NCBI GenBank assembly: GCA_946800325.1
Contig: OX326956.1
Location: forward strand, 44,415,552 to 44,479,551
Source: Luzula sylvatica
Lineage: Eukaryota > Streptophyta > Magnoliopsida > Poales > Juncaceae
DNA length: 64,000 bases
Direction: 5' to 3'
Shown: one piece after another, positions 33,791 to 45,771 of the stretch
How the letters are laid out: each line of letters begins with the position of its first letter
Numbering within the stretch: position 1 is the stretch's first letter
Notes under the pieces: generated by a model
The model's input: the letters and a program-made list of their open reading frames with translations, nothing else
Databases searched by the model: none
What the model was told of the DNA's origin: nothing
Program-made: the position numbers and the translations under genes

Positions 33791-36651
33791 GAAAGTTGAC
33801 ACGACTTCATCAATAATAGTTGATGAATAAGAGTCGAACACACAAAGAATTTTTCGTAGATCAAGTAGGCTATATCATAAGCCGGTAAATACAGATTTAT
33901 TGTGGCTAATGATGATAGATCGAAATCATATGATAATTCGATATCCTACAAGGATGCTATGAAAAGTAACGGTTCCACATGGCAAGGTGTCATGAAATCT
34001 GAGATTCGATCCGTGTAAATTATCAAGTTTAGAACTTGATTTCATTACTTTCTGGGTTAGACCCGTGAAATGTCAATGGGTTTTCCAGATGAGAACCGAC
34101 ACGGATAGGAATACGCATATAACAAAGCGAGGCTAGTAGCGAAGATTTTCAAGTATTTCATAGTCGGACTATGAAGAAACGTTTTCGCATGTTGCCATGC
34201 TTTCACATTCTCGAAAATTTTGCTTGCCATGGTCGCGTATTATGACTATGTGATGTGACAAAATGGATGTCAAAACCGAATTTCTTGACAAAATTTTTAT
34301 GAAAGGATGTGTACTTGACACAATCTTACGGTTTGGTCGATTCAGAATTGGGGATAGGATATGCACGCTTTAACGATCCATATGATGGATTAGAGAAAAC
34401 TTCTCGGAATTGGAATATTCGTTTTGACGAAGTTATAAACTGTTGTAACATTGTCGGAACGAATGGAAACTTTGTGTACACATGAAGGTTAGTGGGAACC
34501 GCGTTATATTTCTTGTAACGACAATTGATTTAGGCGAGACCACTTATGAATTAAGCGTGAAGATCTATAGGATAGATCTAAGAAGTTCCTCGTTCTATAT
34601 TATAGCACGTATATCGACATATTGTTGAAAATGGTTTTCAACATATAACTCCTTGGCGGAGTTAAATCGAAATGTCGAATGGCAGAAATTTTCTACAGCT
34701 CGATGTGAGGCATCAAGCAGGGCGAAAAGTAATCATATGAATCTTTACATTTGATGTGATGATATATTATATCTGCCATGATATGTATGTGGCTACACGT
34801 CGTACACATAAAGCGTCTAATTCACCGTCAATAAAATCCAAGGGAATCACACGAGTTTGAATGTAATGCGATTACATGAGACTAACTCTTGTAATGTATA
34901 ATGGTTATACATATATATACATAATGGTTATGTATGTTTAAACCCATCGGGATTTGTATTGATAGCGGTGAAGTTTATCCTTGAATACTTTGCGAAAGAA
35001 TTCAGGATTTTATTTTATCTATAATGGTGTGGAGGACATGTTGGTTACAAAGAGCTATAACAACGGCAGTTTCCAAATATTTAGCACGTCCAAATATGTA
35101 GCACGACTTTCGATCACAAAGTGTGTACATGTTTTGCTTAGACGAAAACACGGTTATGTGGAAAGGTTCCACACAACCAATAGTTTATGATTCTATTTAC
35201 GGAGGCGAGTATATTGCGGTTATTAATCGCAAAAGCAAGCGGTATGGATCAAGGATACATGACCAAACTCGAGTAGTCACGAGTTGTCGGATTTATGGTT
35301 GTGTATTGCGTGAAACGCAATAGTACAAGCCAAAAATGCCGAGGCCACAACCACTTCTAGCCAATACTCATAAAATTTCATTTGATCCATGACATTTTAT
35401 GAAAAGATGTGATCGTAGGTATTGGAAATGTTCCAAACCTTATGAAGATTAACACTAACAACAACGTGCGGACCCGTTTACAAAACCGCTCTCTTTAGTG
35501 GTGCGTGACTGTCATGCGGTGACTATGGGTATGGAGATACCTAGAGGAGGAAGAAGAGAGTAGAGTGTAGTTATCTAATACGATAGTCCTCACAGGTTAT
35601 GGGTATGGAGATACCATAGTTAAACGTTGTATCACCCAAATACTTAATCCATATGAATGCATCCCTTTAAAAATTTTGTTTACTTAAATTAATATGCATT
35701 CACTTTATATGAAAACTATGTGCGGGTTGTGTAATATGATTGTTACATGAACCCTGATTTGAGCTTGTGTGGACATCGGCATAATTGATGATTATGTGCA
35801 GCAAAACCGTCACACCTAAAGTTTCATTTCTAAACTTCCCTAGTCGCGGGTCAGTTTGCTTAAGAGAAAAGCATTTCTATTACAAGGGAACGTAGATATA
35901 TGTTAGGTTACATGTATTGGATATGACCAAAGCTGCGAGACCATGACATGGTTTAGTCATTATAGATGGACTCGCGACGAGTAAGGTATTAGGTTCTTCA
36001 CACTTGAGGGGACCATTGATTGCGTTACGTGCGTAACACAATGCTTTGATATGACCTTACGCCTGCCGTAACAAGGGGCCAATACAATCATTGGGTATTG
36101 TCCGAAACACGGAATTCAATATGAGTCTTCAAGATAGGAATTGTTTATTCCGAAAGAAAGAGATATCTCTTAGGCCGCTCGATGAATTGATTAATGAAAA
36201 CTACGGCCGTAGTCAATGATAGTAATGGTTAATATCGATTGAAATTGTTAACTCAATTCGGAATCGAGGAATAAGTATAGTTAATCAAAATATAAGGATG
36301 ACCATAACCATGCCTTTTGATTAACGGATATCGCTAACAAGAAAACTAATAACCGCTACTCGAGATAGGCACAATGATCACAATCATTTTTTGTGTTAAC
36401 ATGGGTAGCCATGAATGAGTGACTAGATCCCGCTCATGGGCTTGTAGTGCCTTGGAAACAGCCTACTACCATCATAAAACGAACCTACACGGTCACACAA
36501 CGAGTCGTACTATGTCGGGCTTGATTACAAGTATTGGCACATAGGATGTGCATGGCTTAGCGTATTTGATATGCGGGCTATATTCTCTATGATAGTGTAT
36601 ATGTGATATACATGAGTACATTTTAGGTAGATCTGAAACTGAGTGGGAGAC

Positions 36652-37661
36652 TGAAGGAAATACAGTTTTGGATTAACGCTAAAATGGTACGTGGAAGGAC
36701 GAACGAACGTATGCGTTCGTGGGCATAAGAAACAGTTTTAGTAAAACTGGCATAACTTTCAGATAACGACTCCAATTTGAATGTATCAAATTGGGTTAGA
36801 TAGATAATGAGATTATATAGAGCTTTCATGAAGAAATATATTTCATTTGAGCGAAGTATCAGTGTCGTTTTAATGGAATACCGAAAGGGTGCGACAGTTT
36901 GACATACAGTTAGTAAAACCGTCATAACTTTCGCATCGGAACTCCAATTGGGCTGGGCCAAATTGGGTTGGAAAGATAATAAGATTATCTAATACTTTCG
37001 TGAAGGTTTCAAGTCGGTTGGTACGATTTAACAATTTCGTTTCAACAGAATACCGAAAGGGTGTATGCAGTTTTCTGTTTGAAAAGGTGTATAGTAGATA
37101 TACATACCTTTTGGCCCATCTTTATCCTATGTAGTATATTTAGGATGTTTCCCTCTGATCTAACTAATCAATTGAAGTCTAATTCAGTCCAGAAATTAGA
37201 GACTCTTATCAAGGTATTGAAAGAGTGCGAAGAGAAAGAGAGAAAGAAAAAAGAGGAGAAAAGGGTTTTCTCCGTCTAGAGAATCGAATTCAATCATGCA
37301 AGTTCGCCGGTGCATCTTTTAGCCAGGTGCATCCGTTACCGAGGTGCTACGACTCACGGTGGATACGAGTAGAGGAGTTTGCACTATGTGGCTCTTAGTT
37401 GTGATCAAAGCGGAGGCGTTAATGGAGTCCAAACGGTGGGAGATGTGTGGTATGGGACGCATGGGCTAGTCACCAACGTGACACCGGAGAGGAAGAAGGA
37501 TGCGAGTGATCAACCCGTCATGTGTGATCAATTTCACGCTGGTAATCGTATATCCTACTTTGCATCGTACTCTCGAAGTCGAGCCGAGAACTCGGGATTT
37601 TGGAACCGCATCGGGCCTTCATATCCGCTGCGCCGGCCCGGGGACGAGATATTTCCCAACA
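36652..37661 (+). repeat. 3' LTR of A3
   Basis: It begins TGAAGGAAATACAG and ends TTTCCCAACA. It is followed at once by F reverse transcriptase codons (FLVLYVDD). Confidence 0.92.
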
Positions 37662-38610
37662 ATTTCTTGTTCTTTATGTGGACGACATATTGATCATAGG
37701 AAATGACATTCCGATTTTATCGGATGTTAAGACGTATTTGAATACTCGTTTCGTTCTGAAAGATTTAGGAGAGGCCGCCTATATTTTAGGCGTGAGGATC
37801 TATAGAGATAGATCCAAGAGACTCCTCGGCCTAAGTCAGAGTACGTACATCGACAAAGTGCTGAAAAAGTTTTTCATGAAAAACTCTAAGAAAGAGTTTC
37901 TTCCCATGTCGAGTGGTATAAACCTTTCGAAAGCTCAATGTCCGACATCGAGCGAAGAGAAAAGTAACATGGATAAAGTTCCATACGCTTCGGTAGTTGG
38001 ATCTATCATGTATGCGATGATTTGTACGAGACCTGGTGTGTCGTATGCATTGAGCGTCTTATCATATTACCAATCGAATCGAGGTGATCCGCATTGGCAA
38101 GCCGTGAAAATGATCCTTAAGTACTTGATAAGAACTAAGGATCAGTTCCTAGTTTGTGGTGGTAAGTATAACGGGTTGGTTGTAACACCGATGCCAGTTT
38201 CCAAAATGTACCAATGATTTTCGATCACAAAGTGGGTACGTGTTATGCTTGAACGGTGGCGCGATTATATGGAAGATTTCCAAACAACCGACAGTTGCTG
38301 ACTCTACGAAGGAAGCGGAATATATCGCGGCTTCGGAAGCCGCAATACGTGACCCGTGGCTGTGTATTGTGACAATACGGGAGAAATAGCACATGCCAAG
38401 GAACCGAGATCGCATCATCGCTCCAAACACATCCTGTGTAAATTCCACTTAATTCGTGAGATTTTACATATGAAGGATGTCGTAATTTTGAAGATTTATA
38501 CTAACGAGAATGTAGCGGATCCGTTTACGAAGCAACTTCCAGTTGTGAAACATGATCTTCATGCTAGAACTATAGGTTTGAGATACCTAGAGAAAGAAGT
38601 TGGAATGTAG
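37662..38610 (+). pseudogene. F RT C-terminal half and RNase H
   Basis: It opens with LVLYVDDILIIGND, so the RT catalytic YVDD is intact. DLGEAAYILGVRIYRD, GLSQSTYIDKVLK and SIMYAMICTRPGVSYAL follow in one frame to about 38217. RNase H is broken by frameshifts near 38200-38350 and resumes as VYCDNTGEIAHAKEP, HHRSKHI and NVADPFTKQLP. This stretch is what all three readable family-A copies lack around YVDD. Confidence 0.88.
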
Positions 38611-39719
38611 TTATCTAAAATAATAGTTGTTATGATGAACTATGATTAGTTATGAGTTGTAAACGTTGTATCACCGAAGACATATTCTATATTAATGCAT
38701 TTCAAAAATTTATATTTTATTTGCATTTATCTCTTATATGAAAACTTGTGCGTGGTTGTATAATTTGGTTACACGAACCTTGATTATGACTTATGTGAGC
38801 ATCTACATAATACGTGATTATGTTATGTAAAACCGTCACATTTTAAAAGTTATAAAACGTCCCTAGTCACGATTAGGATACGTATGTGATAAGTATATCT
38901 ATTATAAGATAATAGACTAACGTGTACACTAGTATATTCGTCGAGGTGATGATTATGTTTTGCTAATCATAGGACAAAGAGTTTGTCAAATCGGGAATAT
39001 GGATATGCATTAGGTTATGCATATTGTGACTTGACCAAAAGTACGATACCATGACATGGTTTAGTCATTGCAAATGGAATCGTAGCGAATATGATCTTAG
39101 TTCTTCGCAATTGAGATGATCATGGATCATTTTCGTGCGTAACATAATACTTGGATATAATCTTCCAGTATCTTTAACAGGATGGTCATGGGATTATGAT
39201 CGGGTATTGTCTGAAACACGGAATTTGATGTGAATCATCAAGATAGAAATTGTTCCTTTCGAACGAAAGAGATATCCCTTAGGCCTATTGATGAATTGAT
39301 CAACGAAATCTCTGGCCATAGTCAATGATATTAATGGTTAATATCGGTTGTGTTTGTTGATTAAATTCGGTATCAAGACAATAAGTTTAATCAATCAAAT
39401 TATAAGGATGACTATTACCATGCCTTTTGATTGACGGATATCGTGAACAAGAGAGCTAAACACCACTATTCGGGATGGGTATAAATGATCACAATAATTT
39501 TCGTTTTCAACTTGGGAAAACTATGATGGATTTCTTCCTAGATCCATCTCATGAGCCCGTGAACTTAGTCATAAGTTCACTACCATTGCTTGATACGAAC
39601 CTACACGGTCACACATAGAGATGTAATATTTCGGGCTTAATTTCAATCTCTAAGGTTAAAATGTACATAAGATGTACGCTAGTACTTTCTTTAGTTGGAT
39701 CTTGAACTGAGTGACAGAC
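38611..39719 (+). other. 3' untranslated internal DNA of F
   Basis: It is non-coding and matches the 3' parts of A1, A3 and A5 (shared segments around an AATTGTTCCTTTCGAA motif and GGATATCG). It ends with a degraded purine tract (GAGTGACAGAC) before the LTR at 39720. Confidence 0.75.
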
Positions 39720-39837
39720 TGAAGGAAATACAGTTACAAATCAACTAGTAGATTGTACACATGAGGGTAGATGAACGTACGCATTCGTCGGAACGATTGG
39801 ATGCATAATGAGATTATGCAAAATATAACATAAATTA

Positions 39838-40072
39838 CATAGTCCGTCATGACGCACCATATGGTCCGTCATGACGCACAGTAATGTATTTCTATATAGG
39901 CCAATATGTGAGTATACCGTCATGACGCACAATCCAGTGCGCCATGACGGTGGTGCGTCATGACGCACAGTCATGTCCGTTATGACGGAGCACAATTGTA
40001 ACAGCTAAATATAGTACTCGTGACACGTGTGTCATGACGCACCATATCATGCGTCATGACGCACTGTGATCC
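39838..40072. promoter_or_regulatory. CGTCATGACG palindrome cluster in U3 of F
   Basis: Five exact CGTCATGACG copies and variants (CGCCATGACG, CGTTATGACG, TGTCATGACG) lie in about 235 bp, upstream of the presumed TATA box. The flanks are TCCGT or TGCGT on the left and ACGCA or ACGGA on the right, the same scheme as the leader cluster at 24887-25425. Confidence 0.6.
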
Positions 40073-40140
40073 AAATTTGTGATTAGCAGTTTTGATACTC
40101 ATTAATGCCCCATTAATGGAGGCTTTGATTATAAGATATG

Positions 40141-40146
<6 letters not shown>

Positions 40147-40214
<68 letters not shown>
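40147..40214 (+). repeat. (CT)34 microsatellite in the F 3' LTR
   Basis: An uninterrupted CT run lies just downstream of the presumed TATA box. The counterpart in the 5' LTR has 23 units. Confidence 0.95.
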
Positions 40215-40217
<3 letters not shown>

Positions 40218-40723
40218 TGGTTCATTACTAGATCTGAAAAAGAGGAAAAACTTGTAAAAGAAGTTGAGAAAAACTCCATTAGAGAGATTGAAAATTTGAG
40301 CAAGTTTGTGAAAATTTTAGGAGAATTTGTCACAACCGAAAGATGCGAGCTCGAAATAGATACGAGTAGAGAAATCTCACGTGAGATTTTCTGGTGTGAT
40401 CAATCGAGAGCAAGGTCGAAGACGAACCGGAGAAATTCCGGTTGTATACGACAAAAGGAGCTTCGAGCAAGGTGTCGAATCACACGGGCGTGGGACGTGC
40501 ATGTTACCGGGATCGAAGCGAGCAAAGCAATTACGTAATCAACCCGTCTCCGTGATCAATTTCACGCGGTATGATTCTCTATGAATTAAGAGTTAATTTC
40601 ATAGGTAGTTGCACATAGTTTAGGATTTGTACGATCGAGTCGTCGACGTGATCCTCGGGATCGGGTCGGACCGGGCCTCACAATCCGCTGCGCGGGGCTC
40701 GGTAGTGACGCCGATACCCAACA

Positions 40724-41515
40724 CTTTTCTCCTTTTTCTTCAAGCTTGTGTCTCATCTCTTTCGGGACATGCGCGTAGCAAATAGATCCAAAAATTTGCA
40801 TGTGATTGACCGATGGTTTTCTACCACCGGACCACACTTCAAACGGCGTTTTATCTTTCACCGCTTTTGTCGGACATCGATTTAATAAATAAACCGAGGT
40901 ACTCGCTGCCTCGGCCCAAAAAATAGTCGGAAGACCCTTCCCATTCAACATCGCTCGTGACATCTCAACGATTGTCCGATTCTTCCTTTCGGCAATACCA
41001 TTTTGTTCGGGTGTATACTCAACCGTCAATTGTCTCTCTAAGTCAATATCTTCACAAAATTTGTCAAACTCTTTAGAGATGTATTCGCCTCCTCGATCAC
41101 TTCGTAACTTCTTGATGAAGCATCCACTTTGCCTCTCAACCATCCTTTGAAACTTCTCGAAGATAAAAAATGCATCGGATTTTTGTTTAATGAAATAAAT
41201 CCAACACATCCTCGAGTAATCGTCTTTGAACATAATGAAATACCGGTTACCGCCTTGTGAAGGTGTCTTCATCGGACCACAAACATCGGTATGCACTAGC
41301 TCCAATGGTTTTGTCGCTCTCCATGCATTTTCTTTCGGAAATGATTCTCGATGTATTTTACCGAGAACACACGCCTCACACACATCATCGTTCTCTTCAA
41401 TATTCGGTAAACCGTAGACCATATTTTTCTTACGCAAGAACTTCAAAATCCCAAAATTCACATGACCGAGCCTTTTATGCCACAACCACGACAAATCTTC
41501 CGCACCGGCTGCCAA
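40724..41515 (-). pseudogene. Copia C integrase
   Basis: A long open frame holds the zinc-binding region (WHKRLGHVNFGILKFL, then CEACVLGKIHRESFP) and the catalytic core with LELVHTDVCGPM, KKLRSDRGGEYISKEF and QNGIAERKNRTIVEM. Both aspartates and the glutamate are visible, so the core looks intact. SVYLLNRCPTKAVKDKTPFE, SICYAHVP and EEKGEKC follow, then the frame runs into the F LTR. RT is missing up to 24131. Confidence 0.92.
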
Positions 41516-42098
41516 AGCGATAAGTTTTGATTCTTTTAGAGTGAGAGGAAAATTTTGATTTTTTCTCCATTTTAATATTTGCTATTACTTGACTTCTGTT
41601 TTTCGCCTTCTCAAAAATTTTACAACAATCGCCTTCAAAATGGACCGTGTGTCCATTCTCAACCAATTTCCCAACACTTAACAAATTTTGCGCCAACTCC
41701 TGAACAAACAACACATCTCGAATGAACATTCGACCTTTCTTCAACTCAATCGCAATCGTTCCTTTTCCTTTAGATCGAACAACCGCACCATTTCTCATGG
41801 TAATTTGAGTAGTGGCCGTCTTGTCGATTTCGCTTAAAGACCGATTCGATTCTGGTCATATGATTGCTACACCCGCTATCGACGTACCACACATCATTCT
41901 TCTTCTCAAATGCCGCTTGACACGCATTGAAAATATTTTCGTTGTCGATTTTCTCTTCGGTATAGTTGGATTGTTCATTTGTTTTGACTCGGCAATCCTT
42001 TTTTATATGACCGAACATCTTGCAATTGTCGCATTGAAGTTTTCCTTTGTTCCAACAATCTTTTTCGGCATGAGTCGAACTTTTGCACACACTGCACC
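41475..42098 (-). pseudogene. Copia C nucleocapsid and protease
   Basis: The frame 41770-42090 has the knuckle CDNCKMFGHIKKDC, preceded by a second partial Cys/His motif, and the protease site VWYVDSGCSNHMT. The frame 41475-41798 continues with FIRDVLFVQELAQNLLSVGKL. A frameshift lies near 41790. The gag N terminus is cut off by the Ty3-type LTR starting at 42099. Confidence 0.88.
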
Positions 42099-43901
42099 TG
42101 TAATAAATATCAAAAATCTACGTTTGGGGTGTGATAGTTTCGTATGTTTACGTTAGATTCCTTACATGGTCCATAATATAATCCCCATGTTTATTAATTA
42201 TGTAGTTGTTATGGCTAGTAAACAATTTAATAAATCCATAGGGTATTTGTGCATATTTCCAATATTCATTTCCATGGGCCAAATAAATGTAGTAACCAGC
42301 CCATATTATTTCCCTCAAGTGGATAAACTTCACCATGCTGTTCATGTGTCATGTCGAGCATAGGCCATTTTCCCCCAAATCATAATAGAGAGACTAAGAG
42401 AGAAATTAGGAGACTTTCAACCAAATTAGCAAACTAGTAAAGAGTAGAAGGTGTCAAAGGTGGAATTAGATAAATTAGCAAGCAAGAAATCAAGCTCCAT
42501 CAACTTTCCCTGTTTTTCTCTAATCTTCGTTTTCGATATTAGCTTACATCTTTCGAACAATCGCTGCATCCTGCCAGGTGAGTGATATCCTCACTTTTCT
42601 CTTATTAAGACATGAATATTCAACCTATTTTAGTTATTTTGAAAAAAGAGATTTTTCCAAGAACCGTGCTAAATAACGAAAACATAAATTATCTCGTTTA
42701 TAATAGCGAGGTATTTTATTTAATATGATTTTGAATGGTAGGTGCAAAGAAACATATTAGCGATTTTAAAGATTTCAGAAACTAGGGTTTTGAATTTTAA
42801 AACCTGAAAATAAGATTGTGAATTTAACAATGTTTTAATGTTTGATACTTTATGAAATACCAAGGCAATATTTCGAATTTTGATAAGATTACTTGGAGAA
42901 TATTTTTATAACCGAAAAGGGATTAACTAGATAAAATAATTATATATATGTGATATTTTAGTAATAAGAATTTCAGGAAATCCGGATGTCACGCGAGACA
43001 GTTGTGTTGACATAACGGGTTGTACTGATCTGTTTTGTTTATGAGATGTGTGTTTGTGATGTGATGTGAATTGCGTGGCATCCAGTTTTATATTTGAGGG
43101 GAAAATTAGTAACTTCGGCGTAGTGTAAAATTCCCGACCCATTAGGGGTCTGGTCCGTGGCGAAATGATATCCAATCGTCTAGGCTCATGTGTCGAGAAT
43201 CGCGATTCCCGGAGCTCTGTGTTTCTCCAACGAAGTCGGATTAGCTCTCCACTTTAGTTGGCACTTCAGTTGAATGCTATTCGTACCCTCACCCGGAAAA
43301 CAATCAGATTTCGAGAATGTAAACCTTATGAGATTTTAAAATCCGGGAAACACTATTTTGATACATATTTCGTAAAGCGTTTTCATAATGCAGATCATGT
43401 GTTATCATATTTTATTTAGAATCGTGATGTCATTTCTATAATTTATTCTTATATGTCTTAATAAGCTAGACTCAAAGTCACACACTTAGTCATTTCTGTG
43501 ACTAACGATTTTTATTTTCATGTTTGAGTCTAGGTGCGGAGGATAGAGCAGCGGGAGATTAGGGGTGAGCGCGACTTTTAGTTGTCATCACGGAGTGTTA
43601 GTGTACTTTCTGTTTTGTCCCTGTGAGTATTTTGTTGAGTCATTTGTGAGTCACACTCATATGTCCTATGTATATATCTTATGCTTCCGCAACTCGTCTT
43701 TGAATTATGTTAGCTCCGTGATGTGTTTTAGGTGAATATGCATATGTCTAGGTTTTCGTTTTGTAAATATGTGGATGTGTTTGGGCATATGTATATTTTT
43801 ATGTAGTGTTTTCGAAATTATGTTTTGTTTTGTTATGGTCAGCCTGTGGCATATGAGATATATGCTGGCGGATTGCCGCACCCATTCGTTTTGGGGTGTC
43901 A
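42099..43901 (+). repeat. 5' LTR of a Ty3-type element (1803 bp)
   Basis: It begins TGTAATAAATATC and ends GGGGTGTCACA. A primer binding site follows after seven bases, so this is a 5' LTR. GCACC (42094-42098) is the left flank; no right copy was found because the rest of the element is missing. It belongs to a family related to the element at 12598-15925. Confidence 0.85.
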
Positions 43902-43908
43902 CAGTTTA

Positions 43909-43920
43909 ATTGGTATCAGA
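43909..43920 (+). other. Primer binding site of the Ty3-type element
   Basis: TGGTATCAGAGC, a perfect tRNA-Met complement, as in Tekay/Del-like chromoviruses. Confidence 0.9.
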
Positions 43921-44127
43921 GCTCCGATTTGTATCGGTAATATGAGAAATTCCTTTTACCTTACGGAAAGATATATGCTGGCGGATTGCCGCACCCATTC
44001 TTTTTTCACTCACAAAAAGATCAAATATGAGAAATTCCTTTATCGGTAATAATATTCTTACTCCTGTCGCAAAATTGAAGGCAAATTTAGAAAATAGAAA
44101 TATTATGCTATTGTATCGTATGTGGTA
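43921..44127 (+). other. Patchwork junction between the Ty3-type element and B
   Basis: The piece ATATATGCTGGCGGATTGCC at about 43975 repeats LTR sequence of about 43859. AATATGAGAAATTCCTTT occurs at about 43937 and 44024, and ATCGGTAATA at about 43932 and 44042. TACCTTACGGAA (about 43954) also occurs in B at about 44209. Short copied segments in shuffled order point to a repair joint. From about 44040 the DNA reads as B ORF2 codons. Confidence 0.55.
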
Positions 44128-44905
44128 CAATGATGAACTACCCGTCCATGTGCCTTATCTCATACTAAGTCATATGGAAAGCGTCCTGAGCCAAAGAAAT
44201 GCCTCGTTACCTTACGGAACGTTGATTGCCCGGATGTTGGAACTCCAAGGAGTTTCAATCCCGGAGAACGATTGGGACTTCCGATCGGAACAGCCAACAA
44301 ATCTCGCATCTAAAGCAAACCTCCAACGTTTTGGATATCGGTATTCATCGAATGTACATGGCTGGGTTATCAGTCCCTCCAAAGATGCGGAAGCATTCCA
44401 CCTTCCTCGCAATCCTACTCGGTGGCTGGAGGGTGACACCCAAACCGAGGAAGAGGAAAACGCCGACCCCGCCGATACTGACCTAAGCGGTGAAGCCCCG
44501 GATAGAAAACGTAAGAAGAAGGAGCGTGCAGAAAGCTCGAACGCCCCTTCAGAACACGACGAAAGGAGGTTTGCTTATATGAAGGCGTTATTCGAGGAGA
44601 TGGATGAGCGGGTTGAAAAACATGGACGAATAATGCGAGACGCATTTCGTGAGGACCTGCATGCTTCCGAGACCAGGATGATCGAGAATGTGGGTCGTCA
44701 ATTTTCCGATCTCTATGTTCACCTTGGAAATCGCTTCGGGCCGTACACGGCACCCCAAGACCGAGTCCCGCGTACCTCTCCTCATCAGACCACCGAGCAT
44801 CCGTCGGACTCCAACTCGGGACAATTCAATACCGACGCCTTCTTCGCAACTGATCCGAGCGCCCAACCCGAACAGAACCCTTACACCGGCCCCAATGAGA
44901 TGTGA
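44027..44905 (+). pseudogene. B ORF2, C-terminal copy (upstream partial unit)
   Basis: An open frame of 292 codons. From codon about 6 it reads NNILTPVAKLKANLENRNIM, then LLYRMW, ELPVHVPYLILSHMESVL and LPYGTLIARMLELQGVSIPE, a pattern I associate with the putative plant transposon protein family (Transposase_32). The middle is acidic and then basic (DRKRKKKERA), and the end has a likely coiled coil (MKALFEEMDERVEKHGRIM). From 44128 on it is nearly identical to 50683-51460. The N-terminal half is missing. Confidence 0.6.
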
Positions 44906-45436
44906 TCGCCGGAGATGTTAAAAGTTTAAATGTGTTGTGTGTGTTATGTCATGATTCTTGTTTGTGAACAATTTGACTTGTTTATTGTTGTGTGTGTGTT
45001 TGTATCGGCATGTGTCATGCCTTGAACTGAGTAGATTTGATTTAGTGTCAGTTTAAACTGTTGCATCTATTTTGGTTTTTATTATTTATTTTTATAACCT
45101 ATCAGTCCAGATGCAAGTGCGTTCGAACGCACCACTTTTTCCGTTCAGAACGCACACACAAAAACTGTTATATTTTCTTAAAAATCTGCTAAATTTTGAA
45201 AAGATTGTCATCATTCCAAAACAAAAGAATTTGATCATATTTACGAGCTCATACATTCATCAATTCATTCTTTGAGGGGGAGCTCGCATTTAGGGGGAGC
45301 CTTCCGTTGTTGAAGTCTCCTTGGCCCTTTTGATCTCTTTCAAAATGGGGGAGAAACGATCGTACGGAAAGTTCTCAACTAAATGATGAAACTCTCCGAA
45401 CCGACAGTGTTTTGAAATTAATCAAAAGGGGGAGTT
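44906..45436 (+). other. 3' untranslated region of B (upstream copy) with polypurine tract
   Basis: It is non-coding. A palindrome TGCGTTCGAACGCA at about 45118 and an AAAAGGGGGAG tract at 45424-45434 directly before the LTR start are visible. Two further GGGGGAG purine blocks lie at about 45276 and 45292. Confidence 0.8.
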
Positions 45437-45771
45437 TGTTGGTTCAAATTTCCTGGTAGTTTGATTATTTCAAAACACTGTCAGTACTAATGTATACATC
45501 CAGAAAAGTGCAGGATAACATAGGTACAATACGAAGATGAAGGAGGACTTGTGAAGGAGGAGTTCATTGGATTACATCAAGAATCAGGACATGGAGTCTC
45601 AAGATAAACAAGAAAAGAAGAACACAAGGAAGGCCATTGGAATACATCAAGACTCAAGATGTTGAAGCCTTCCGTGAGTGGGATACGCCACAAATAAACC
45701 ATAGGTACAAACCTAGTAGAACTCAAGTAAAATCATGTTCAAAATAACAAAGAGTTCAGTCAAGCAGGAAG

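Larger units (their letters stand above)
29805..36651 (+). pseudogene. Decayed internal region of A3
   Basis: It aligns by eye to A1 and A5 along its length. The leader has a GC-rich block with CGTCATGACG (about 30149) and two CGTTACAACG motifs (about 30222 and 30240). The gag start analogue is near 31000, integrase near 31590-32110, and RT near 34020-34570. Frames are closed everywhere. Its polypurine tract GAGTGGGAGAC precedes the 3' LTR at 36652. The solo LTR at 32649-33790 interrupts it. Confidence 0.82.
28782..37661 (+). mobile_element. Element A3 (family A) with two full LTRs
   Basis: LTRs of 1010 bp each lie at 28782-29791 and 36652-37661. The internal region is non-coding and closely resembles A1 and A5, with the same RT deletion (about 34515-34550). 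It sits inside the RT of F. The expected duplication is imperfect: GGTTC before and ATTTC after. A solo A LTR (32649-33790) is nested within. Confidence 0.9.
24131..40723 (+). mobile_element. Copia element F (Angela-like), coding relative of family A
   Basis: F has a broken 5' LTR, a primer binding site, readable gag, protease, integrase, RT and RNase H, and a complete 3' LTR. The LTR ends (TGAAGGAAATACAG, CCCAACA) and internal DNA are related to family A, whose copies are non-coding. The LGEAAYILGVRIYRDRSKRL stretch resembles Angela/BARE-type elements. F interrupts copia C and is itself interrupted by A3 in RT. Multiple frameshifts mean this copy is inactive. Confidence 0.85.
39720..40723 (+). 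repeat. 3' LTR of F (1004 bp)
   Basis: It begins TGAAGGAAATACAG and ends GATACCCAACA. U3 holds the palindrome cluster at 39838-40072, followed by a TATA-like TTATAAGATA near 40128 and a (CT)34 run. It is followed directly by reverse-strand copia C integrase. Confidence 0.92.

Noticed and set aside
41226..42156. Plus-strand frames over copia C
   Set aside because: They are antisense to integrase, protease and nucleocapsid codons with definite catalytic motifs.
44688..44921. Additional frames on both strands over B ORF2 (44415-44753, 44588-44866 and their copies near 51000-51476)
   Set aside because: They overlap the ORF2 frame, which has domain-like content; these are shadows of its codon composition and are duplicated only because the block is.
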